Positions 35,827 through 43,270 of a DNA stretch of 43,270 nt are shown piece by piece. Origin of the DNA: a virus. The notes beneath the pieces are model-generated. The model did no database searches and had not been told where the DNA came from. It worked only from the letters and a program-made list of their open reading frames with translations. A program made the position numbers and the translations under genes. How positions within the stretch are numbered: position 1 is the stretch's first letter; every line of letters begins with the position of its first letter. The stretch covers positions 1 to 43,270 of the IMG/VR virus record IMGVR_UViG_3300028556_000003. One strand, 5' to 3'.

Positions 35827-37644
35827 ATGCCAAATTCACTAACAGCTGCGGGTCTAACGACAGCTACGCAAGCAGAGCTTTTAGCAAATCAAACGGCAAA
35901 TTTGCAGTCAATTTATGGCGCAGATATTGATTTAAATTCGAATACACCTGATGGGCAATGGATAAATATTAACATTCAAGCTCAACTAGATGTTCAGGAA
36001 TTACTTAGTCAAATTTATAATTCATTTGATCCAGATAATGCAGTTGGTACACAACTTGATCAGCGTTGTGCAATTAATGGAGTTCAAAGACAAGCTGGTA
36101 CTTATTCAACAACTGATATTACGCTCGTTTTGACTCAATCTGTAAATCTATATGGCTTGGATCAATCAATCCAGGCAGTTTATACTGTTTCAGATAATGC
36201 TGGAAACTTATGGAATTTACAACAAACTCAATTAGGTGTTGGACCTGGAACAGAGATTTATTCTTTTCAAGCAGCTTCTCCTGGGGCAAACATTACAATA
36301 CCAAATACTATAAATGTGCCTGTTACTATTGTGCTTGGTGTGCAATCTGTAAATAATCCAACAGCTCAAAGTGTTCTTGGTATTAATGAAGAAACAGATG
36401 CTTCACTTCGAATTCGTCGCCAACAATCCGTTTCTGTTAGTTCTCAAGGATATTTACAAGGTCTCCTTGGAGCATTGGAAAATATCAACGGAATAAATTC
36501 TGCATTAGTCTATGAAAATGATTCGAGTGCGACGGATGGTAATGGCGTCCCAGGCCATTCCATTTGGGTTATTGTTGACGGAACTCCTACCATAAATCCA
36601 GTTTTGGCATGGTCAGCAACTACTATTTATTCTTATGGACAAATAGTCACATCTGCTGGATTAAATTATATTTCATGGCAAAATAATAATCTAAATAATG
36701 CCGTAACAAATCCAATTTATTGGGGTTTATATAATCCGATTGCACAAACAATATATGCAAAAAGAAATGCTGGATGTGGCATGTATGGAGCAACTTCTTA
36801 TACCATCACTCAAATCGATGGAAGTGCTTTTGTAGTCTTATGGGATATAGTAGCAGATCAGAATCTTTATATTTCATTTACAGCTACCTCTATTAATGGG
36901 ACAACTCAACCAAATATAGCAGGTATAATATCAGCTTTAGTCGCAAAATATACTTTTACTGTAGATGAAGAAATAAATATCAATCAAATGGCAACTATTG
37001 TTCAAGCTGCTGATCATAATTGTTTAGTAACAAATGCAGGTTTAAGCTTATCTTTAACAGAAATTACAACTCTTTCCGGTGTAGCAGCAAGTGGAACATT
37101 TGTTCTTAATTATGGAGGACATGCAACAGCAGCTATAAATTGGAATGATTCAGCGAGCACAATTCAAACAAAATTACGCGCTGTGACTGGATTAGGTAGC
37201 GTGATAGTCACCGGTTCGATAGCAAGCCAAACATTGACATTCGTTTTGAATGTTACATCGGCTGCGTCTTTACTGACTGTTACAAGTAATTCTTTAATGA
37301 CAAGTGGGCCTGTTGCAATTACTTTCTTATTTAACGAAGGTTATACAAATATACTTTCTCCTACGTTAAAGAAAAATAAATTTATATTGAGTGCTGCAAA
37401 TATTATAATATTACCTATGATACTTTCTCCAACGACAGTATCAGTTTCACCAAGTGGAACTCAACAATTTACTGGATTAGGTGGATACGGAACATTAGCT
37501 TATAGTTTACAAACAAATGTTTCTGGAGGTTCAATCAATTCAAGTTCTGGTCTTTACACTGCTGGTATGACGCCAGGAACAGATATTGCTTTAGTTACAG
37601 ATGCCTTTGGAAATAATGCAACTGCAACCATTTTGGTGACATAA
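35827..37644 (+). CDS. Baseplate J protein with inserted and appended modules
   Basis: 605 residues. Residues 1-255 are baseplate J-like (LLANQTANLQSIYGADIDLN, SNTPDGQWININIQAQ, TDASLRIRRQQSVSVSSQGY). A carbohydrate-binding-like module follows at about 258-300 (AWSATTIYSYGQIV, YISWQNNNLNNAVTNPIYWG), then the J core resumes. At about 412-505 lies the 95-residue module also found in the sheath (ASGTFVLNYGGHATAAINWN), and at about 525-605 an Ig-like domain (GGSINSSSGLYTAG). Most relatives are about 350-400 residues, so extra modules account for the length. Confidence 0.85.
   Translation: MPNSLTAAGLTTATQAELLANQTANLQSIYGADIDLNSNTPDGQWININIQAQLDVQELLSQIYNSFDPDNAVGTQLDQRCAINGVQRQAGTYSTTDITLVLTQSVNLYGLDQSIQAVYTVSDNAGNLWNLQQTQLGVGPGTEIYSFQAASPGANITIPNTINVPVTIVLGVQSVNNPTAQSVLGINEETDASLRIRRQQSVSVSSQGYLQGLLGALENINGINSALVYENDSSATDGNGVPGHSIWVIVDGTPTINPVLAWSATTIYSYGQIVTSAGLNYISWQNNNLNNAVTNPIYWGLYNPIAQTIYAKRNAGCGMYGATSYTITQIDGSAFVVLWDIVADQNLYISFTATSINGTTQPNIAGIISALVAKYTFTVDEEININQMATIVQAADHNCLVTNAGLSLSLTEITTLSGVAASGTFVLNYGGHATAAINWNDSASTIQTKLRAVTGLGSVIVTGSIASQTLTFVLNVTSAASLLTVTSNSLMTSGPVAITFLFNEGYTNILSPTLKKNKFILSAANIIILPMILSPTTVSVSPSGTQQFTGLGGYGTLAYSLQTNVSGGSINSSSGLYTAGMTPGTDIALVTDAFGNNATATILVT
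37135..37178 (+). repeat. 44-bp exact DNA repeat, copy in baseplate J gene
   Basis: Identical to 37854-37897. It starts ATAAATTGGAATGATTCAGC and ends with AAATTACG, encoding INWNDSASTIQTKLR of the shared module. Bases on both sides differ, which points to recent gene conversion or strong selection on a short stretch. Confidence 0.95.
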
Positions 37645-38570
37645 TGAGTGTAAAAACTACTTTAGACTTAGTAAATTATTATTCAAACTTGTTGATAAAG
37701 CAGTATGGTGCATTATCTCGTGCAGTTGCAACTGTTCAATCAACTGTAACTCCATTATTAATACCACAACAATCTGTTCAAACGATTATATTTTTGCCAA
37801 TTCCAACTTCTGGAACATTCATTCTGTCTTATAATGGTGTGAATACTCCTTCCATAAATTGGAATGATTCAGCGAGCACAATTCAAACAAAATTACGAAC
37901 TATTCCTGTTTTAAGTCAAGTTACAGTTTCTGGATCTATTGCATCTGGATTAACTGTAAATTTTGTTGGTTTGACTGTAGTAGCACAATTACTTTTAGTA
38001 TTTTCCAATAATTTAATTAGTTCTAGTTCTGTAGTTATTACGATTACGGAAACAGATTTGACACTTCCATTAGCTATACAGAATGCTTTTAATTTAGACA
38101 CAGCTATTGGAGTTCAATTAGATATATTAGGTAAATATGCGGGAGTTACTAGAACTATATCTACCCCCACACAAACTATTACTTTAAATGATTCAGATTT
38201 TATTACTTTAATTAAGTTCGCAGTTGTTCAAAATAATTCCGGTAGTTCTCTTTCGACAATAGAAAATAATTTAAATATATTTTTTCCAGGTAATTTTGTA
38301 GTTACTGATTATAAAAATATGTATATGAGTTATATTTTCGATCAATCTATTGGTAGTGCTAATCTGTTTGCAGCACTTGTTCAAGAAAAATTAATACCAA
38401 AGCCTATGGGAGTAGGATTTAATGTAATTGTACCACCAGTAATAAATAATTTTTTCGGATATGGATTATATGAAGATAATAATACAAATCCAATAGTAAA
38501 ACCATATAATACATATGAAAGTTTTAATACAAGTTGGTTGTATTTAGATTATAATAATTTTATTTATTAA
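37644..38570 (+). CDS. Baseplate/tail protein, DUF2612 type, with inserted module
   Basis: 308 residues. N-terminal 40 residues (LVNYYSNLLIKQYGALSRAV) and the part from about 138 (LPLAIQNAFNLDTAIGVQLD ILGKYAGV, split) correspond to DUF2612 proteins, which follow baseplate J and act in the gpI position. The 95-residue module interrupts them at about 42-137 (LPIPTSGTFILSYNGVNTPS), so an insertion inside a normally continuous domain is visible. The start overlaps the baseplate J stop by one base (TAATG). Confidence 0.82.
   Translation: MSVKTTLDLVNYYSNLLIKQYGALSRAVATVQSTVTPLLIPQQSVQTIIFLPIPTSGTFILSYNGVNTPSINWNDSASTIQTKLRTIPVLSQVTVSGSIASGLTVNFVGLTVVAQLLLVFSNNLISSSSVVITITETDLTLPLAIQNAFNLDTAIGVQLDILGKYAGVTRTISTPTQTITLNDSDFITLIKFAVVQNNSGSSLSTIENNLNIFFPGNFVVTDYKNMYMSYIFDQSIGSANLFAALVQEKLIPKPMGVGFNVIVPPVINNFFGYGLYEDNNTNPIVKPYNTYESFNTSWLYLDYNNFIY
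37854..37897 (+). repeat. 44-bp exact DNA repeat, copy in DUF2612 gene
   Basis: Second copy of 37135-37178, 719 bases downstream and in the same reading frame of the shared module. Confidence 0.95.
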
Positions 38571-38579
38571 GAGGAAAAT

Positions 38580-39683
38580 ATGTCTCAATTAACTAGATAT
38601 ACGCAAAAAGTATTTGCATCGACAGCAGGAAGCAATCAATTATCTGAATATGGTTCTTTCATTGCTTCTCCTCCTGGTAATTTATATTCCGGTTCTACTA
38701 TTACTCCCGCGATTGTTCAACAATTATCAAATTTCTTAGATGGACAATATGCAGCAGTAGGAGGATCATATAGTCCTACAATTCAAGATCATAATTCACT
38801 TTTTTATCTATTATCATACCAATCTGCTTATGTATTACAAAGTGGTATCCCTGAATGGGATTCAGGCACAACTTATTATATTGGCAATATGGTTAGAGAT
38901 AATTCAGGAATTGTATATGTTTCTCTGACTGATTCAAATTTAAATAATAATATAACAGATGCATCAAAATGGAGAAATATATTAAATTACCTTGCAAATG
39001 TTGCAGCAAATGATTCAAATATTAATTTTACCGCAACTTCAAATAGATTTCAAAATTGTTTACCTACAGCACCAAGAACATATAAGCTTCCTGCAACAAA
39101 TATTTTAGCAGGAGATACATGGACATTTTATAATCGAGGAATAAGTAACTTTCCTACAACATTTAATTATATAGAATTAGTTGCTAATGATAATAGTTTA
39201 ATTGGATATTGTCTTCCAAATGGTTCAACAATAATTCAATCAAATACTTCGAATCCAACAACTTCTACAGATTGGAATGTTATAAATTCTTCTTCAACAG
39301 GTATATATCAAATATCGATTCAATCACAATCTGGTGTTTTTTCAGGTGCAACAATTACAAATTATTCTGGTACACAATTATTTTATACTCAAAATTTTAA
39401 TACTATTATAACTACAGGAATATTAGTATCAACTGGAGGAACATCAGGAACATCAGGTAATTTAGGATTATATATTCCTAATCCAGGAAATTCTGTAGGA
39501 TTCGGTTCAGGAGTATCTGGAAGTTTAAATACTGTTTTTGGACAAGGAAATGGTGCATTTACAGGTGGAACTGTAATAGAAAATACTGGACCAGGAGGTG
39601 CTGATTTATTATTTAGCATTTCTTTTCAAACAGCTTCCACTAGTTCAGGGATAGCATTTACAGTAAATTATAATATTTATTAA
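38580..39683 (+). CDS. Tail fibre/collar-like protein with carbohydrate-binding-like module
   Basis: 367 residues. The start (MSQLTRYTQKVFASTAGSNQ) and GSFIASPPGNLYSGS are often seen in short tail proteins of myoviruses that join fibres to baseplate. At about 90-131 there is a chitin-binding-like module (PEWDSGTTYYIGNMVRDNSG, IVYVSLTDSNLNNN, WRN) similar to that in baseplate J. The rest is Ser/Thr/Gly-rich with a Gly-rich end (SGVSGSLNTVFGQGNGAFTG). Probably part of the host-recognition apparatus. Confidence 0.7.
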   Translation: MSQLTRYTQKVFASTAGSNQLSEYGSFIASPPGNLYSGSTITPAIVQQLSNFLDGQYAAVGGSYSPTIQDHNSLFYLLSYQSAYVLQSGIPEWDSGTTYYIGNMVRDNSGIVYVSLTDSNLNNNITDASKWRNILNYLANVAANDSNINFTATSNRFQNCLPTAPRTYKLPATNILAGDTWTFYNRGISNFPTTFNYIELVANDNSLIGYCLPNGSTIIQSNTSNPTTSTDWNVINSSSTGIYQISIQSQSGVFSGATITNYSGTQLFYTQNFNTIITTGILVSTGGTSGTSGNLGLYIPNPGNSVGFGSGVSGSLNTVFGQGNGAFTGGTVIENTGPGGADLLFSISFQTASTSSGIAFTVNYNIY

Positions 39684-39696
39684 TAAAGGTAAAAAA

Positions 39697-40080
39697 ATGT
39701 TAGTATTTCAATATGTAATTAGCAATACTGGGGCGATTATTTGGCCTTCAACTCTTCCAGTTAATCAAAACTTAAATATTTTTAATAATTCTCCATCTTA
39801 TAATCAGATAACCCTGATTTATTATAATAACATAACAACGGGGCCTACGGGAGTTATTACGCCAAATACTCCGGTTTTATCTGGATTATCTGGCACAGTT
39901 CAACTTCAAGCACGAACAACAAGTGATAGTGTTTGGTCTGATATTCAAAACGGAGATTTAGACTTATCAACAGGGGCTAATATGGCTTTTCCGCAAGGAG
40001 CGATTTATCAAATCAATGCCATTTGTTCAGGTGTAACAGGATGTAATTATATTTTAATTCGTTTTGATGTGGGGGCATAA
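39697..40080 (+). CDS. Small putative fibre-associated protein (127 aa)
   Basis: 127 residues: MLVFQYVISNTGAIIWPSTL, TVQLQARTTSDSVWSDIQNG and INAICSGVTGCNYILIRFDV. The strand-rich composition and its location between two fibre-like genes suggest a fibre accessory or a small virion protein. AAAGGT lies before the start. Not recognised. Confidence 0.6.
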   Translation: MLVFQYVISNTGAIIWPSTLPVNQNLNIFNNSPSYNQITLIYYNNITTGPTGVITPNTPVLSGLSGTVQLQARTTSDSVWSDIQNGDLDLSTGANMAFPQGAIYQINAICSGVTGCNYILIRFDVGA

Positions 40081-40081
40081 A

Positions 40082-43000
40082 ATGTCAGGTACACGATATC
40101 CCGATTGGAATATACCGAACGGTGGTGCAGTAATAGATTCCGTTTTACCTCCTCTAGAATTGAGCGCAGGAGTTTTGAGTGTTGATAATTCAACAACTGG
40201 TAGCGTAGGTGTTGTTCAAATAAATGATAATTATCTCAGTACACCTGTTCATACAGATGCCACAACATCATATTATGTGAGTCAGGCAATTATTGCCGCT
40301 TTAGCCGGATCTTATAAACCAGTTACAAATGTAATCGCATTTGTTAATACGAATACTGCTTTAACAGGTGTAACAACAGTTTTAAATAGTGTAGGGACTG
40401 TTATAACACTTGCGAATGGAAATAATGTTTGTCTTTCAAACCAAACAACTGCATTACAAAATGCAAGATATATATTTAATTCTGGGAATCTTACTCTCGC
40501 ATCAGATTGTTTGACAGGTAGTAATCAACAAAATACAACATTTTTTGAAACATCAACTGGAAATCAATATGGACTAATAAGTTCTACACCCGAAATTGTA
40601 GGAACAAATGTTTTGAATTTCACTTTATTTTCTCAAAATCAAACATATTTTGCAGATGAAGTAACACTGCATTTAAATACCGGAACAAATACATTTAGCA
40701 TTAATACTGGATATGTTGGTCAATCATCAATTACAACTCTAGGAACTATCTCAACGGGGATATGGAATGGTACAAATATTGATTTGTCTCGCGGAGGTAC
40801 AAATGCGACTTTAACTGCAAACGTAGGCGGTATTGTTTATTCTGCATCTTCTGCTTTAGCAATTTTATCGGGGACATCAACAGCAAGCAAAATGTTGTTG
40901 TCTGGATCAACAGCAGCACCAACTTGGTCGACTTCTACAATTCCCACATCGTCTGGCGCAACAGCAAATAAAGTTTTGCTTTCTGATGGCACAAATTATG
41001 TTCTTTCAACACCGACATTTCCGAATTCAAGTGCAACTCTTGGTAAAATAATTATTTCTGATGGCACAAATTGGATTGCATCAACACCGACATTTCCGAA
41101 TTCTTTTGCCTTAGGGGATATGATTTATAGTTCAGCAACAAATGTGATGACGTCACTTTCAGGAAATATCACAGCAGTAAAACAATATCTTTCTCAAACA
41201 GGTACAGGAACAGTATCAGCCGCACCAACCTGGGCAACAATTTCAGGTAGTGATATAACGGGCGCTGCATTAACAAAAACGGATGACACAAATGTCACAT
41301 TAACGCTGGGCGGAACTCCCACAACATCTTTGCTTCGAACAACAAGCTTAACATTAGGATGGACAGGTACTTTAGCAGAAACTCGCGGAGGCACAAATCA
41401 GAGCACATATGCTTTAGGTGATATGTTATATGCCTCTGCTGCAAATACTCTCTCAAAACTAGCAGGAAACATTTTAACAAAGAAATTTTTGACTCAAACA
41501 GGTACGGGCACAGTATCAGCCGCACCAACCTGGGCAACAATTTCAACCTCTGATTTACCTACGGCTGCTCTATCTGCATCAAGTGATACGAATATCAATA
41601 TAACGTTAGGTGGTAGTCCAACCAACGCACTTATAAATGCCACATCAATTACGATGAGCTGGGCTGGATTGTTATCACCTTCGCGTGGTGGAACAGGCGT
41701 AAATAATGGATTATTTACCCAGACATGGGGTGGAACAGTATCAACAGCTGGTTCATTTACAATTATAGGTGCTTTTACAACAGCATTTACAATGACTGCA
41801 AATACTGTCGTAACATTTCCGACCAGCGGAACATTAGCAACAACATCGGGATCCGTGCCAACTGTTCAGGGTACTTCTGATGAAATTTTAATAAATGGAG
41901 TAATAACTCCAGTAACGGGATCAAATGCAGTATTTACATTAAGTTCTACTTTAGTTACGCCTGGTACATTATCTATAAATGGTATTACAGCTGGTTCAGT
42001 TTTATTTTCTGGTGCTAGCGGCCTTGTTTCTCAAGATAATTCAAATTTATTCTGGGACAATACTGGTAAAAGATTAACAATCGGATCCGGTTCTCTAACA
42101 GATACAAATTCAAAATTAGAAGTTCATGGTGGATTTTTAAATACTTATTTCAATTCAGCATCAGTAAAGCCGCAAATTGTGTCATCAAATGCTGGTTTGT
42201 CATTGGGCTGGAATGCATCAGGGGGAGGGGCAGAAGTAAATTTTTATAATAATTTTAGTTTATTTTCTGGTACAAGTAGCTCTATATTCACTTTTTCTTA
42301 TTATAATGTAACAAATTCATCGTGGCAAAATTTAATTAGTATTTATCAACAAAATACAAATGCTGCAAGAATAGCTTTTAGTAATACAAATTCTGGAATG
42401 GGTGGCGGAAATATATACGGTGATACTACATATGATTTACATTTAGACACGCAAGGAAACGGTAAACCCATCGCAATTGATGGCTCTTTTGTTAACGTAA
42501 GAAGTAAATTAGGAGTTTTAGATGCAAACCCTTCTGCTTCTATATCATCAACATCTAATGCACAAATTGGTTTCTCAAGTGGTACCAGTGCGCCTGCAAA
42601 TTCTTTAGCTGTTAATACATCTCTTTTAGTAGGAACAAATTCAGTCACTACAAATGATTCTTTTTATCAAATGTGTCAATTCGGAGCCATTGGAGTTGAT
42701 GGTAATATATCAATAGGAATGTCAAATAGTTTCTCAAGATTTCGAGAAGTTGATGCGGCTAATAAATTGGCAATAAGTTCAAATTACAATTTGGGATTGA
42801 ATAGATCTGATAGTTCTTCATTTGCTTCTTGGAATATGTACCTAGGAAATGATGTTTGGCAAATTCAAAGAGCTCCTGCAACTGCCGGAGCGCCTGCATT
42901 TGTTAATTTTTTAACTTTATTAAGTAATGGAAATTTTGGATTACGTGATTCAACTCCATCGGCAACATTTTCAAATCCAGGGTCATCACAATTTGGATTT

Positions 43001-43270
43001 AGCGCAGGTACATCGGCAGCGAGTAGTACGGGAATTAGTGTTAATGGGCCATCTACTTTTGGTACTAATGTAGCATTAATAAACACAAGTGTAACAATAA
43101 ATCCAGGATCCCAAGGATATGCTTTGGGAATTTCTGGTGGTTTAACTGTTAACGGAGATTCAATTGCGACTAATACAACTCTCACATCAAATAATCATAC
43201 TGTAAAAGTCGATACAAATGGCGGACCTGTAACAGTTACTATGCCTGCAACTGTTCCAGGAACGTCAACA
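40082..43270 (+). CDS. Long tail fibre protein (continues at 1-295)
   Basis: 1063 codons to the window end and about 1118 residues over the circular join. A short N-terminal part (RYPDWNIPNGGAVIDSVLPP) probably attaches to the baseplate. Several RGGT-containing repeats follow (LSRGGTNATLT, ETRGGTNQSTYALGDMLYA, PSRGGTGVNNGLF), typical of phage fibres that trimerise as long shafts, then beta-rich receptor-binding parts. The largest repeat is about 100 residues (from 41108 and 41411). It lacks a recognisable intramolecular chaperone at its end. Confidence 0.9.
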   Translation, partial: MSGTRYPDWNIPNGGAVIDSVLPPLELSAGVLSVDNSTTGSVGVVQINDNYLSTPVHTDATTSYYVSQAIIAALAGSYKPVTNVIAFVNTNTALTGVTTVLNSVGTVITLANGNNVCLSNQTTALQNARYIFNSGNLTLASDCLTGSNQQNTTFFETSTGNQYGLISSTPEIVGTNVLNFTLFSQNQTYFADEVTLHLNTGTNTFSINTGYVGQSSITTLGTISTGIWNGTNIDLSRGGTNATLTANVGGIVYSASSALAILSGTSTASKMLLSGSTAAPTWSTSTIPTSSGATANKVLLSDGTNYVLSTPTFPNSSATLGKIIISDGTNWIASTPTFPNSFALGDMIYSSATNVMTSLSGNITAVKQYLSQTGTGTVSAAPTWATISGSDITGAALTKTDDTNVTLTLGGTPTTSLLRTTSLTLGWTGTLAETRGGTNQSTYALGDMLYASAANTLSKLAGNILTKKFLTQTGTGTVSAAPTWATISTSDLPTAALSASSDTNINITLGGSPTNALINATSITMSWAGLLSPSRGGTGVNNGLFTQTWGGTVSTAGSFTIIGAFTTAFTMTANTVVTFPTSGTLATTSGSVPTVQGTSDEILINGVITPVTGSNAVFTLSSTLVTPGTLSINGITAGSVLFSGASGLVSQDNSNLFWDNTGKRLTIGSGSLTDTNSKLEVHGGFLNTYFNSASVKPQIVSSNAGLSLGWNASGGGAEVNFYNNFSLFSGTSSSIFTFSYYNVTNSSWQNLISIYQQNTNAARIAFSNTNSGMGGGNIYGDTTYDLHLDTQGNGKPIAIDGSFVNVRSKLGVLDANPSASISSTSNAQIGFSSGTSAPANSLAVNTSLLVGTNSVTTNDSFYQMCQFGAIGVDGNISIGMSNSFSRFREVDAANKLAISSNYNLGLNRSDSSSFASWNMYLGNDVWQIQRAPATAGAPAFVNFLTLLSNGNFGLRDSTPSATFSNPGSSQFGFSAGTSAASSTGISVNGPSTFGTNVALINTSVTINPGSQGYALGISGGLTVNGDSIATNTTLTSNNHTVKVDTNGGPVTVTMPATVPGTST
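41108..41710 (+). repeat. Tandem repeats in the fibre shaft
   Basis: Two units of about 100 residues begin with ALGDM at 41108 and 41411. Nearly identical DNA, such as GCCGCACCAACCTGGGCAAC, recurs at 41219 and 41519, exactly 300 bases apart. A shorter 25-residue repeat (LSDGTN...STPTFPNS) precedes them at about 40980-41105. Recombination between copies could change shaft length. Confidence 0.85.
43144..43270. repeat. Terminal direct repeat, right copy
   Basis: Identical to bases 1-127 (see the first entry). Removing one copy leaves a circle of 43,143 bp. Confidence 0.95.

Noticed and set aside
41194-43185. Several minus-strand frames opposite the fibre gene
   Set aside because: Shadows of the long plus-strand fibre frame, without ribosome sites.

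Overview
The window is an AT-rich, gene-dense genome of a tailed phage with a contractile tail (myovirus). The evidence is a DUF3383-type sheath, a tail tube, a Gp138-like spike, a gp25-like protein, baseplate J and a DUF2612 protein. The first and last 127 bases are identical and the long tail-fibre frame runs across the join without a break, so this is very probably one complete circular (or circularly permuted) genome of 43,143 bp cut inside the fibre gene. TGA, TAA and TAG all end genes and many genes overlap by ATGA, so the standard bacterial code applies. The host cannot be named. A CsrA homologue, a lipoprotein zinc-protease and an ankyrin protein would fit a Gram-negative host with eukaryotic contacts, but that is inference.

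Layout. 1-2136 (+): end of the fibre gene, then small virion or accessory genes. 2137-12508 (mostly -): one long early/accessory operon of about 28 small, tightly overlapping genes (GH24 endolysin, VRR-NUC nuclease, MazG-like protein, DUF2829/Tad2-like protein, DUF6948, at least five membrane micropeptides), with gene remnants among them (an RtcB C-terminus, two frames interrupted by TGA) and one ankyrin gene set in the opposite direction. 12351-13279: regulatory and origin-like region with a promoter/operator, a terminator, inverted repeats and eight TACTGACA iterons. 13280-17433 (+): putative DNA-binding or replication protein, lipoprotein metalloprotease, then an operator-controlled operon with csrA, a Gp157-like protein and recT. 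17664-30144 (+): packaging, portal, head, connectors, sheath. 30168-43270 (+): tube, frameshifted chaperones, tape measure, baseplate, fibres.

The most notable finding is a complete type II hammerhead ribozyme (12297-12350, minus strand) in the leader of the minus-strand operon, about 120 nt downstream of its promoter. A decayed second copy lies near 11664-11711 inside the same operon. The promoters of the left operon and of the csrA/recT operon share the palindrome TGCAAATATTTGCA inside the -35/-10 spacer, so one repressor could hold both arms. With a phage CsrA and a GGA hairpin in its own leader, early control appears to depend heavily on RNA.

A second theme is domain shuffling in the tail: one module of about 95 residues occurs twice in the sheath, once in baseplate J and once in the DUF2612 protein, and two copies share 44 identical bases. 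Ig-like and carbohydrate-binding-like modules are also reused. No integrase, DNA polymerase, helicase, complete tRNA, CRISPR array or intact transposase was seen.
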